Positions 16,894-25,200 of a stretch of 64,000 nucleotides of DNA are shown here, piece by piece. How positions within the stretch are numbered: position 1 is the stretch's first letter; every line of letters starts with the position of its first letter. Source of the stretch: Verrucosispora sioxanthis (GTDB lineage Bacteria > Actinomycetota > Actinomycetes > Mycobacteriales > Micromonosporaceae); assembly GCF_010560025.1 (NCBI RefSeq), contig NZ_SAIY01000010.1, forward strand, positions 124,001 through 188,000. Reading direction: 5' to 3'. The notes beneath the pieces are model-generated. The model did not search any database and was not told the origin of the DNA. It saw nothing but the letters and a program-made list of their open reading frames with translations. A program made the position numbers and the translations under genes.

Positions 16894-19743
16894 ATGTCCA
16901 CCATGCGCACCACCCACCACCCCGCACGGTGGTCCACCAGCGCCTCGGCGCTGCTCCTGGTCGTCACCGCCGGCGCGATCGCCGTCGCCGACCCGACCCC
17001 GGCCCGCGCCCACCCCATCGTCGCCAGCGATTTTCAACAGGTCACCCTCGCCAAGGGAGTGGCCGAGGTCGGCGAACCGATGACCCTCGCGGTACTGCCG
17101 GACCGCTCGGTCCTGCACACCGCCCGCAACGGCACCCTGCGTCGCACCGACGCGGCCGGCACCACGACGGTGATCGGCACCGTGCCGGTCTACACCCATG
17201 ACGAGGAGGGCCTGCAGGGCGTCGGCGTCGACCCGAACTTCGCCAGCAACCGGCGCATCTACCTCTACTACGCCCCGCCGCTGTCCACCCCGAGCGGCGA
17301 CGCGCCGGCCACCGCCAGCGACTTCTCCGCCTGGCAGGGGGTCAACCGGCTGTCCCGGTTCACCCTCAACGCCGACTTCACGCTCAACCAGTCCAGCAAG
17401 GTCGACGTCCTCGACGTGCCCGCCGACCGGGGCATCTGCTGCCACGTCGGCGGCGACATCGACTTCGACGCGGCGGGCAACCTGTACCTGTCCACCGGCG
17501 ACGACACCAACCCGTTCGACTCGGGCGGCTACTCGCCGCTGGACGAGCGCACCAACCGCAACCCGGCGTACGACGCGCAGCGCAGCGCCGCCAACACCAA
17601 CGACCTGCGCGGCAAGATCCTGCGGATCAAGGTCAACGCCAACGGGTCGTACTCGATCCCGGCCGGCAACATGTTCGCTCCCGGCACCGCCCGGACCCGC
17701 CCCGAGATCTACGCGATGGGCTTCCGCAATCCGTTCCGGATGAGCGTCGACAAGGCCACCGGCGTCGTCTACGTCGGCGACTACGGGCCGGACTCGGGCT
17801 CCACCTCCGCGCGCGGGCCCAGCGGGCAGGTCGAGTTCAACCGGGTCACCGGCCCGGGCTTCTACGGCTGGCCGTACTGCACCGGCACCAACACCACGAA
17901 CGAGACGTACGCCGAGTGGAACTTCGCCAACGGCACCGCCGGTCCGAAGTACAACTGCACCGGCGGCGCGACGAACAACTCGTTCCGCAACACCGGTCTG
18001 ACCACCCTGCCGGCCGCCAAGCCGTCCTGGATCCGCTACGCCGGTGACGCCGGCAGCCCACCGGAGTTCGGTGGTGGCTCCGAGTCGCCGAGCGGTGGCC
18101 CGGTCTACCGCTACAACGCGGCGTCGACGTCGACCACCAAGTGGCCGCAAAGCTTCGACGGGCTCTTCTTCGCCGGTGAGTTCGGCCGAGGCTGGATCAA
18201 GCCGATCCACGTCAACAGCGACGGCTCGGTGGGCGCCATCGACGCCTCGTTCCCGTGGAACGGCAAGCAGGTCATGGACATGGCCTTCGGCCCGGACGGC
18301 GCGCTCTACGTGCTCGACTACGGCACCGGCTACTTCAACGGCGACGCCAACTCGGCGCTCTACCGTTACGACTACGTCGCCGGCGGCAACCGGGCGCCCA
18401 CGGCGGTCGCCTCGGCGAACCGGACCTCCGGGGTCGCCCCGTTGACCGTGAACTTCTCCTCGGCCGGGTCGTCGGACCCGGAGGGTGGGGCGTTGACCTA
18501 CTCGTGGGCGTTCGGCGACGGCACCACCTCGACGTCGGCCAACCCGAGCAAGACCTACACCACCAACGGCAGCTACACCGCCACGCTCACCGTACGCGAC
18601 CCGCAGGGCGCCACCGGCACCGCGAGCGTGCAGATCCGGGTCGGTAACACCGCGCCGACGGTCACCATCAACGGCCCGGTCAACGGATCGCTGTTCTCCT
18701 TCGGCGACACCGTGCCGTTCAGCATCACGGTGACCGACCCGGAGGACGGCACCATCGACTGCACCAAGGTCAAGATGACCTACGTGCTGGGCCACGACAG
18801 CCACGGCCACCAGATCACCTCGCGCAACGGCTGCTCAGGTTCGATCACGATCCCGGTGGACGGGGAGCACGACTACGCGGCGAACATCTTCGCCATCTTC
18901 GACGCCGAGTACACCGATGCCGGCGGGCTCACCACGCACACCCAGCACACCCTCCAGCCGCGCAGCCGGCAGGCCGAGCACTACAAGACCTCCGCCGGCA
19001 TCGCCACCTTCGACAAGGCGGCCGCCGAGGGCGGCAAGACCGTCGGCAACATCAACAACGGCGACTGGATCGCGTTCGAGCCGTACCGGATCAACAACGT
19101 GACGTCGTTCAGCGCCCGGGTCTCCTCGGCCGGCTCCGGCGGCACCCTCCAGGTGCGCGCCGGCTCGGCCACCGGCACCGTGCTCGGCTCGGCCACCGTC
19201 CCGGTCACCGGCGCCTGGGACACCTTCACCTCGGTCACCGGCAGCATCAGCAACCCGCCGTCCGGCACCACCACGCTCTACCTGACCTTCGCCGGCACCG
19301 GGACCGGCTCGCTCTACGACCTGGACTCGTTCACCTTCACCACCGGCAGCGGTGGCACGGGCGGAACCGGTCCGATCGTCGGCCTGGGCGGTAAGTGTCT
19401 GGACGTGCGCAACGCGGCCACGGCCGACGGTACGCAGATCCAGATCTACACCTGCAACGGTACGGCGGCGCAGACGTGGACGGTGACGCCGAACTCGACG
19501 ATCCGGGCGTTCGGTAAGTGCCTGGACGTCGACGGTGCCGGCTCGGCCGACGGTACGAAGATCCAGCTCTGGACGTGCAACGGCAGCGGTGCCCAGAACT
19601 GGTCGGCCCAGTCCAACGGCACGTTGCGTAACCCGAGCTCGGGCAAGTGTCTGGACGTGTCGAACAACAGTTCCGCCGACGGGCAGGCCGTGCATTTGTG
19701 GACCTGCCACACCAACGCCAACCAGCGCTGGACCCTGCCCTGA
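16894..19743 (+). CDS. Secreted PQQ-type sugar dehydrogenase with PKD, CBM6 and ricin B domains
   Basis: A 949-residue exported protein. The signal peptide ends near TPARAHP (about residue 43). Residues about 45-490 form the glucose/sorbosone dehydrogenase beta-propeller (LAVLPDRSVLHTARNGTL, EEGLQGVGVDPNF, RGKILRIKVNANG, YAMGFRNPFRMS, FDGLFFAGEFGRGW, DMAFGPDGALYVLDYG). About 500-590 are a PKD repeat (YSWAFGDGTTST). About 690-810 are a carbohydrate-binding module of CBM6 type (RQAEHYKTSAGI, NNGDWIAFEPY). About 828-949 are a ricin B lectin with KCLDV repeats. It would oxidise or bind sugars outside the cell while anchored to polysaccharide. A clear AGGAAGGGA precedes ATG 16894. The ricin domain is nearly identical in DNA to that of the next gene. 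Confidence 0.9.
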   Translation: MSTMRTTHHPARWSTSASALLLVVTAGAIAVADPTPARAHPIVASDFQQVTLAKGVAEVGEPMTLAVLPDRSVLHTARNGTLRRTDAAGTTTVIGTVPVYTHDEEGLQGVGVDPNFASNRRIYLYYAPPLSTPSGDAPATASDFSAWQGVNRLSRFTLNADFTLNQSSKVDVLDVPADRGICCHVGGDIDFDAAGNLYLSTGDDTNPFDSGGYSPLDERTNRNPAYDAQRSAANTNDLRGKILRIKVNANGSYSIPAGNMFAPGTARTRPEIYAMGFRNPFRMSVDKATGVVYVGDYGPDSGSTSARGPSGQVEFNRVTGPGFYGWPYCTGTNTTNETYAEWNFANGTAGPKYNCTGGATNNSFRNTGLTTLPAAKPSWIRYAGDAGSPPEFGGGSESPSGGPVYRYNAASTSTTKWPQSFDGLFFAGEFGRGWIKPIHVNSDGSVGAIDASFPWNGKQVMDMAFGPDGALYVLDYGTGYFNGDANSALYRYDYVAGGNRAPTAVASANRTSGVAPLTVNFSSAGSSDPEGGALTYSWAFGDGTTSTSANPSKTYTTNGSYTATLTVRDPQGATGTASVQIRVGNTAPTVTINGPVNGSLFSFGDTVPFSITVTDPEDGTIDCTKVKMTYVLGHDSHGHQITSRNGCSGSITIPVDGEHDYAANIFAIFDAEYTDAGGLTTHTQHTLQPRSRQAEHYKTSAGIATFDKAAAEGGKTVGNINNGDWIAFEPYRINNVTSFSARVSSAGSGGTLQVRAGSATGTVLGSATVPVTGAWDTFTSVTGSISNPPSGTTTLYLTFAGTGTGSLYDLDSFTFTTGSGGTGGTGPIVGLGGKCLDVRNAATADGTQIQIYTCNGTAAQTWTVTPNSTIRAFGKCLDVDGAGSADGTKIQLWTCNGSGAQNWSAQSNGTLRNPSSGKCLDVSNNSSADGQAVHLWTCHTNANQRWTLP
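19388..19743 (+). repeat. Ricin B domain DNA, copy 1 of a near-identical pair
   Basis: The last 356 nt of this gene match 21181-21539 in the next gene with only scattered base changes; the central block around CTGGACGTCGACGGTGCCGG is identical over more than 100 nt. Confidence 0.9.
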
Positions 19744-19748
19744 TTCCG

Positions 19749-19794
19749 AGGAGGGGCCCCTCGTGAACACCTAGTGTTGTGAAGGGCCCCTCCT
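19749..19794. repeat. GGGGCCCC-rich imperfect palindrome between the two secreted proteins
   Basis: AGGAGGGGCCCC at one end and GGGCCCCTCCT at the other bracket an inner AACAC-CTA-GTGTT, so the whole 46 nt fold into one long, slightly imperfect hairpin. It may end the first transcript. It also resembles a widespread Micromonospora intergenic palindrome (from memory). Confidence 0.75.
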
Positions 19795-19820
19795 GACACC
19801 ACCACCGTTGGGAGAGCGAC

Positions 19821-21539
19821 ATGCGCAGACTCCTCCGAACCACCGTCGGCCTGGCCACCGCAGCCCTCGCCGTACTCGCCTGCACCACCCCCGCCACCCC
19901 GGCCAGCGCCGCCGACGCCCCGTACGACGTGCTGGTCTTCTCCAAGACGGCCGGCTTCCGGCACGACTCCATCGCGGTGGGCACCCAGACCATCCGCGAC
20001 CTGGGCGCGGCGAACAGCTTCACCGTCACCGCGACCGAGGACGCCGGCGTCTTCACCACCGGCAACCTCGCCCAGTACGAGGCGGTCATCTTCCTCAACA
20101 CCACCGGCGACGTGCTCAACGGCAGCCAGCAGAGCGCGTTCGAGTCGTACATCGGCTCCGGTGGCGGCTACGTCGGCGTGCACTCCGCCGCCGACACCGA
20201 GTACGGCTGGTCCTTCTACGGCAACCTGGTCGGCGCGTACTTCCGCTCCCACCCGGCCATCCAGCAGGCCACCGTCCGGGTGGAGAACCGCGCCCACGCG
20301 GCCACCGCCCACCTGCCGCAGAACTGGGTCCGTACCGACGAGTGGTACGACTTCCAGAGCAACCCCCGCTCCGGGGCGCGGGTGCTGGCGAACCTCAACG
20401 AGTCGACGTACTCGGGCGGGGTGATGGGCGCCGACCACCCGATCGCCTGGTGCAAGACGTACAACGGCGGTCGGTCCTTCTACACCGGCGGCGGCCACAC
20501 CCAGGCGTCGTACGCCGAACCGGCCTTCCGGGCGCACCTGCTCGGCGGCATCCGGTACGCGGCCGGCCGCACCAAGGCCGACTGCCGGCCGGAGACCGGC
20601 TACACCACCCTCTACAACGGCTCGACCAGCGGCTGGTCCCAGGCCGGGCCGGGCAGCTTCAGCAACTCCGACGCCACCCTGACCTCGGTCGGCGGGATGG
20701 GGCTGTTCTGGCACAGCGCCAAGCAGTTCACCAACTACTCGCTGAAGCTGGACTGGCGGGTGGCCGGAGACGACAACTCCGGGGTCTTCATCGGCTTCCC
20801 ACCGTCGAGCGACCCGAACTCCGCCATCAACAACGGCTACGAGGTGCAGATCGACCCCACCGACGCCGCCGACCGGACCACCGGCGCGGTCTACGGCTTC
20901 AAGTCCGCCGACCTCGCCGCCCGCGACGCCGCGCTGAATCCGGCGGGGGAGTGGAACACCTACGAGCTGCTGGTGGAGGGGGAGCGTCTCCAGGTCTTCC
21001 TGAACGGCACGAAGATCAACGACTTCACCAACACCGACCCGGTCCGGTCGCTCGCCGGGCACATCGGCATCCAGAACCACGGCACCGGCGACGACGTCTC
21101 GTTCCGCAACATCCGGATCAAGGAACTCGGCGGCTCGAACCCGCCGCCGGGCGGTGACCGGACCGGCCGGATCACCGGGTTGGCCGGCAAGTGTCTGGAC
21201 GTGCGTAACGCGGGCACGGCCGACGGTACGCAGATCCAGATCTACACCTGCAACGGTTCGGCGGCGCAGACGTGGACGGTGACGCCGAACTCGACGATCC
21301 GGGCGTTGGGCAAGTGCCTGGACGTCGACGGTGCCGGCTCGGCCGACGGTACGAAGATCCAGCTCTGGACGTGCAACGGCAGCGGTGCCCAGAACTGGTC
21401 GGCCCAGTCCAACGGCACGTTGCGTAACCCGAACTCGGGCAAGTGTCTGGACGTGTCGAACAACAGCTCCGCCGACGGGCAGGCCGTGCACCTGTGGACC
21501 TGCCACACCGGCGCCAACCAGCGCTGGGTCCTGCCGTAA
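19821..21539 (+). CDS. Secreted ThuA-DUF1080-ricin B protein
   Basis: A 572-residue exported protein with signal LRTTVGLATAALAVLACTTPATPASA. Residues about 34-250 are a ThuA/trehalose-utilisation domain (VLVFSKTAGFRHDSI, YVGVHSAADTEYGW, GADHPIAW, FYTGGGH). About 258-435 are DUF1080, known as a 3-keto-disaccharide hydrolase fold (YTTLYNGSTSGWSQ, GGMGLFWHSAKQFTNYSLKLDWR, NNGYEVQID, GEWNTYELLVEG). About 450-572 are a ricin B lectin with KCLDV repeats. ThuA and DUF1080 proteins act on 3-keto sugars, so this enzyme may hydrolyse oxidised disaccharides outside the cell. It follows the PQQ-type dehydrogenase by 77 nt and shares its ricin domain almost base for base. Confidence 0.9.
   Translation: MRRLLRTTVGLATAALAVLACTTPATPASAADAPYDVLVFSKTAGFRHDSIAVGTQTIRDLGAANSFTVTATEDAGVFTTGNLAQYEAVIFLNTTGDVLNGSQQSAFESYIGSGGGYVGVHSAADTEYGWSFYGNLVGAYFRSHPAIQQATVRVENRAHAATAHLPQNWVRTDEWYDFQSNPRSGARVLANLNESTYSGGVMGADHPIAWCKTYNGGRSFYTGGGHTQASYAEPAFRAHLLGGIRYAAGRTKADCRPETGYTTLYNGSTSGWSQAGPGSFSNSDATLTSVGGMGLFWHSAKQFTNYSLKLDWRVAGDDNSGVFIGFPPSSDPNSAINNGYEVQIDPTDAADRTTGAVYGFKSADLAARDAALNPAGEWNTYELLVEGERLQVFLNGTKINDFTNTDPVRSLAGHIGIQNHGTGDDVSFRNIRIKELGGSNPPPGGDRTGRITGLAGKCLDVRNAGTADGTQIQIYTCNGSAAQTWTVTPNSTIRALGKCLDVDGAGSADGTKIQLWTCNGSGAQNWSAQSNGTLRNPNSGKCLDVSNNSSADGQAVHLWTCHTGANQRWVLP
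21181..21539 (+). repeat. Ricin B domain DNA, copy 2 of a near-identical pair
   Basis: Counterpart of 19388-19743. Differences are mostly synonymous or single changes such as ATADG/GTADG, TAAQ/SAAQ and TNANQ/TGANQ. Confidence 0.9.
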
Positions 21540-21555
21540 CCGAACAGGTTGTGCC

Positions 21556-21590
21556 GCCCCGGTGCGACGGTCACCCCGTCGCACCGGGGC
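21556..21590 (+). terminator. Rho-independent terminator after the ThuA-DUF1080 gene
   Basis: Perfect 15-bp stem GCCCCGGTGCGACGG / CCGTCGCACCGGGGC with loop TCACC, followed by TCTTTC. Confidence 0.88.
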
Positions 21591-21790
21591 TCTTTCGAAC
21601 CGCCCGCGACCCGCCTAGAGTGGGAGACGGCGACCGCGAGGTGGCCGGTGAGTCGACGGGAGGCGCAACCCGTCGGCCCCAGACGCGAACGCGTCCACCG
21701 GTGCACCGTCGAGGCCGTCACCCATCCGGTCATCCCTCGCCCCGGTCCCGCAGGTAACGGAATCCCCAACACGACAGGGGAAAAGGACAC

Positions 21791-22798
21791 ATGGCGCGAC
21801 CGATCACGCTGTTCACCGGCCAGTGGGCCGACCTTCCGTTCGACGAGGTGTGCCGGCTCGCCGCCGAGTGGGGCTACGACGGCCTGGAGATTGCCTGCTG
21901 GGGCGACCACTTCGAGGTCGACAAGGCCATGGCCGACGACTCGTACGTCGAACGCAAGCGGGAGACGCTCGCCAAGCACAACCTCCAGGTCTTCACCATC
22001 TCCAACCACCTGGTCGGCCAAGCGGTCTGCGACCACCCGATCGACGAGCGGCACCAGGGCATCCTGCCCGCCCGGATCTGGGGCGACGGCGAGCCCGAAG
22101 GGGTACGCCAGCGGGCCGCCGAGGAGATCAAGGACACCGCCCGCGCGGCGGCGAAGCTCGGCGTGGACACCGTCGTCGGCTTCACCGGCTCGTCGATCTG
22201 GCACACCCTGGCGATGTTCCCGCCGGTGCCGCCGGCCATGATCGAGCGCGGCTACCAGGACTTCGCCGACCGGTGGAACCCGATCCTCGACGTCTTCGAC
22301 GAGGTCGGGGTGCGTTTCGCCCACGAGGTGCACCCCAGTGAGATCGCGTACGACTACTGGACGACGAAGCGGACCCTGGAGGCGATCGGCAACCGGCCCG
22401 CCTTCGGGCTGAACTGGGACCCGTCGCACTTCGTCTGGCAGGAACTCGACCCGGTCAACTTCATCTTCGACTTCGCCGACCGGATCTACCACGTCGACTG
22501 CAAGGACGCCAAGGTGCGTACCGGTGACGGCCGGCGCGGCCGGTTGGCCTCGCACCTGCCCTGGGCGGACCTGCGCCGTGGCTGGGACTTCGTCTCCACC
22601 GGCCACGGCGACGTGCCGTGGGAGGACTGCTTCCGGGCGCTGAACGCCATCGGTTACTCCGGCCCGATCTCCATCGAGTGGGAGGACGCCGGGATGGACC
22701 GGCTGGTGGGCGCACCCGAGGCGCTCCAGTTCGTCCGCCGGCTCGCCTTCGACGCACCGTCGGCCGCCTTCGACGCGGCCTTCAGCAGCAAGGACTGA
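21791..22798 (+). CDS. Sugar phosphate isomerase/epimerase family protein
   Basis: A 335-residue cytosolic TIM-barrel enzyme, no signal peptide. Visible strands and metal sites: LFTGQWADLPFDEV, GYDGLEIACWGDHFEV, FTISNHLVGQ, VGFTGSSIWH, VRFAHEVHPSEIAYD (Glu/His), FGLNWDPSHFVWQ (Asp/His), IYHVDCKDAKV (His/Asp) and GPISIEWEDAGMD (Glu). This pattern fits members that act on keto-sugars or inosose. AGGGGAAAAGGA precedes the ATG. With the secreted ThuA-DUF1080 protein upstream, it may process an imported 3-keto sugar (inference). Confidence 0.9.
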   Translation: MARPITLFTGQWADLPFDEVCRLAAEWGYDGLEIACWGDHFEVDKAMADDSYVERKRETLAKHNLQVFTISNHLVGQAVCDHPIDERHQGILPARIWGDGEPEGVRQRAAEEIKDTARAAAKLGVDTVVGFTGSSIWHTLAMFPPVPPAMIERGYQDFADRWNPILDVFDEVGVRFAHEVHPSEIAYDYWTTKRTLEAIGNRPAFGLNWDPSHFVWQELDPVNFIFDFADRIYHVDCKDAKVRTGDGRRGRLASHLPWADLRRGWDFVSTGHGDVPWEDCFRALNAIGYSGPISIEWEDAGMDRLVGAPEALQFVRRLAFDAPSAAFDAAFSSKD

Positions 22799-22813
22799 AC
22801 GCCTTCGGTCGCC

Positions 22814-22838
22814 GGGGGCCGGCCCGCAGCCGGCCCCC
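22814..22838. terminator. Bidirectional terminator between convergent isomerase and ROK genes
   Basis: 10-bp perfect stem GGGGGCCGGC / GCCGGCCCCC with loop CCGCA, placed between stops at 22798 and 22844. Confidence 0.8.
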
Positions 22839-22843
22839 TGTGG

Positions 22844-24022
22844 TCAACCGGCGCTGAAGACATGTTCGCTGGCCAGGTACGCCGCGCCCACCACGGCGGC
22901 CCGGCCCGCCAGGTCGGACAGCACGATCGGCATGGTGCCGGTGGCCAGCGGCGCCGACCGTCGGTAGACCACGCCACGGATCTCGGAGAGCAGCAGGTGG
23001 CCGAGCCCGTCGGGTGCGCCGCCGATCACGACCATGCCGGGGTTGAAGAAGCTGACCAGACCCACCAGCACCCGACCGAGCCGGCGGGCGGCGTCGCGGA
23101 CGAGGAGCTGGGTGGCCGGATCACCGGCGGTGGCGGCCGCGACCACGTCCGCGACGGTGAGCGAGCCCGCCTCGGTGACGCGCGCGGCCAGCACCGGGGA
23201 GCGGTCCGACCGGGCGACCGCCAGTGCCGCCCGGACCAACCCGACATCCCCGCAGTACGCCTCGAGACAACCGGCCTCCCCGCAGGCGCAGGGCGGCCCT
23301 TCCTCGCCGAGCGGTAGGTGCGCGATGTCGCCCGCGCTACTGGTCGCGCCCCGGTAGAGCGATCCGCCGAGCACCAGCCCGCAGCCGAGCGCCGTACCGA
23401 GCTTCACGTAGAGGAAGTCCTCGACGGTACGGCCGATGCCGGCGTGCCGCTCGCCGAGGGCGAGCACGTTCGCGTCGTTGTCGACGAGCACCGGGCAGCC
23501 CAGTTCGGCGGCGAAGGCGTCCCGGACCGGAAAGCGCTGCCACCGAGGCAGGACGGCCGGTGCGGTGGAGGTGCCGCCGTCGACCGGCCCGGGAAGGGCG
23601 ACACCGACCCCGGTGAGTTCGGTGACGCCCAGTTCGGCGCGGAGCTTGTCGACCAGCTCGATGGCCCGGCCGATCACCGGCTCCGGCCCGTCGCGTACGT
23701 CCGCGACCTCGCTGGCCTCGGTGAGCACGTTCAGCTCCCCGTCGGTGACGGCGACGGTGACCTGGTCGGTGGCGACGACCACGCTGGCGAAACGCACGCC
23801 GCCGGAGAGGCGCAGCAACGACGACCGGCGCCCGCCCCGGGACGCCGCCGGCCCGGCGGTTTCGACAAGCCCGCGGGCGACGAGCCCGCCCAGTTCGGTG
23901 GTGAGGGCTGTCCGGGACAGGCGCAGCAGGTCACCCAGCTCCACCCGGGACCGGGGGCCCTCGTCCCGCAGCAACCGGACCAACCGTGCCTGCTGCGGAT
24001 TCTCCGGCCGGACCAGGGCCAT
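22844..24022 (-). CDS. ROK family transcriptional regulator
   Basis: A 392-residue sugar-responsive regulator. The N-terminal winged helix-turn-helix (PQQARLVRLLRDEGPRSRVEL, residues about 9-29, then LSRTALTTELGGLVARGLVE) is followed by a ROK sugar-kinase-like domain. That domain has VLVDNDANVLALGE, GCGLVLGGSLYRGATSSAGDIAHL and the zinc-binding CACGEAGCLEAYCG cluster. Some ROK proteins keep glucokinase activity; with the DNA-binding domain this one is a repressor or activator. ATG 24022 is preferred because GGAGG lies 8 nt before it; a GTG three codons upstream is too close. It converges on the isomerase gene and likely senses a sugar handled by the secreted module (inference). Confidence 0.9.
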   Translation of the reverse strand: MALVRPENPQQARLVRLLRDEGPRSRVELGDLLRLSRTALTTELGGLVARGLVETAGPAASRGGRRSSLLRLSGGVRFASVVVATDQVTVAVTDGELNVLTEASEVADVRDGPEPVIGRAIELVDKLRAELGVTELTGVGVALPGPVDGGTSTAPAVLPRWQRFPVRDAFAAELGCPVLVDNDANVLALGERHAGIGRTVEDFLYVKLGTALGCGLVLGGSLYRGATSSAGDIAHLPLGEEGPPCACGEAGCLEAYCGDVGLVRAALAVARSDRSPVLAARVTEAGSLTVADVVAAATAGDPATQLLVRDAARRLGRVLVGLVSFFNPGMVVIGGAPDGLGHLLLSEIRGVVYRRSAPLATGTMPIVLSDLAGRAAVVGAAYLASEHVFSAG

Positions 24023-24131
24023 CTCGACCACCTCCGGGCGAAGTGTTCCACGGCGGTGTTTCGAACCAGTGGCCAGCCGAAGCCGACAGCGTCAACGTCT
24101 GGCCGCGTCGGTCCGCTGCCGTCCGGGCGTA

Positions 24132-24173
24132 CGGACGGGCCCGGTCACCGAGGTCGGTGGCCGGGCCCGTCCG
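24132..24173 (-). terminator. Terminator after the YtxH-like gene
   Basis: Long imperfect stem: CGGACGGGCCCGG on one side, CCGGGCCCGTCCG on the other, with TCACCGA/TCGGTGG pairing inside. It ends immediately before the stop of the minus-strand gene at 24180. Confidence 0.7.
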
Positions 24174-24179
24174 AGGTGC

Positions 24180-24563
24180 TCAGAGCGTGCTGCCGTTGGC
24201 TCCGGTACCGGTCGGCTTGGTGCGGGGGGTGGTGGACGTCGAAGCGGAGCTCGACGTGCCGGAACCCGACTTGCTGCCGGCCGTGGCCGGCGTACCGGCG
24301 AACGTGTCGTCGGCCGGGGTGAGCCCTTCCTTGCCGTTGGAGTTCAGCTTCTCGCCCAGCTTGGAGTTGCCGAGCTTGTCCCTGCCCTCGTGGTAGAGGC
24401 GGTTCGCCTGGGCCTGCGCGACCCCGGCCGCCTCCTGGACGGTCGGGTGGTCGAGCACCTTGCGGCCCCGGACCACCAACTCCTCGTACTTCTCCCGGCC
24501 GGCACGGGCGCCCAGGACGAACCCTGCAGCCAGCCCGCCAAGGAACATGATCTTTCCGCGCAT
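24180..24563 (-). CDS. YtxH-like small membrane protein
   Basis: A 127-residue protein of the actinobacterial type beginning MRGKIMFLGGLAAGFVLGARAGREKYEEL. One N-terminal membrane segment with glycine zipper is followed by a basic TRAGRE-like motif, an amphipathic helical part (VRGRKVLDHPTVQEAAGVAQAQANRL) and a Ser/Thr/Gly-rich tail ending GTGANGSTL. It was assigned from the characteristic start, and an AAAGGAG site precedes the ATG. The function of the family is not established; stress-related roles have been suggested for YtxH in Bacillus. Confidence 0.75.
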   Translation of the reverse strand: MRGKIMFLGGLAAGFVLGARAGREKYEELVVRGRKVLDHPTVQEAAGVAQAQANRLYHEGRDKLGNSKLGEKLNSNGKEGLTPADDTFAGTPATAGSKSGSGTSSSASTSTTPRTKPTGTGANGSTL

Positions 24564-24838
24564 GGCGGCTCCTTTCGTACCTGACGCGCCGTCGTCCCGC
24601 TCCCGGAAGCCGGGTGGCGGGACTGACCGATTCGCGCCTGCGTCCTGTCGTCGGCAGCTAACTACCCATCCTCCTCTCCGCTCATACCTCCTTGTGCCAG
24701 GATGACGATTTGTCTGGTAAACCGCCCCCGGGTCGCTCGGTGGTGGCCGATGAACCCCCTGGACCAACACCCCCCGCCGTCCTGTACTCTTGTGCCCGGC
24801 GCGCGGTGCGGAGCGATCCGCTCCGGGCGTTGTTGCGG

Positions 24839-24911
24839 TCCCCCGTAGCTCAATTGGCAGAGCAGCCGGCTGTTAACCGGCAGGTTTTTGGTTCGAGTCC
24901 AAACGGGGGAG
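24839..24911 (+). tRNA. tRNA-Asn (anticodon GTT)
   Basis: Full 73-nt cloverleaf: acceptor TCCCCCG / CGGGGGA, D arm GCTCAATTGGCAGAGC, anticodon stem CCGGC with loop CTGTTAA, T arm TTGGTTCGAGTCCAA, discriminator G73. The CCA end is not encoded. Confidence 0.97.
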
Positions 24912-24935
24912 CTTCCTACTTCACCACGACGCCCA

Positions 24936-24983
24936 CCGGCCGGATCTGGTGGGCGTCACTCGTGTCCCACCAGATCCGGCCGG
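24936..24983 (+). terminator. Strong hairpin after tRNA-Asn
   Basis: Perfect 18-bp stem: CCGGCCGGATCTGGTGGG at 24936-24953 pairs with 24966-24983, 12-nt loop. Its position 25 nt after the tRNA suggests transcription termination. No T tract follows. Confidence 0.75.
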
Positions 24984-25200
24984 CGGCGCGACGCCGGGCT
25001 TTCAGCGGGCGGCACCCGGCCAACGCGTCTACGCTGGTGCGCGTCGATCCTGCGACGACAGCCGGTGGGTGGGATGTCCGGAAACTGGAAGATCGGCTCG
25101 GCCGAGCCGCGACCATCCGAGGCCGCTGCGCGCCCCGCCGTGGCGGCGCGCCCCGCCCGCCGCCAGCCCGCACCGGCACAACCAGGGCACGACGTACCCC

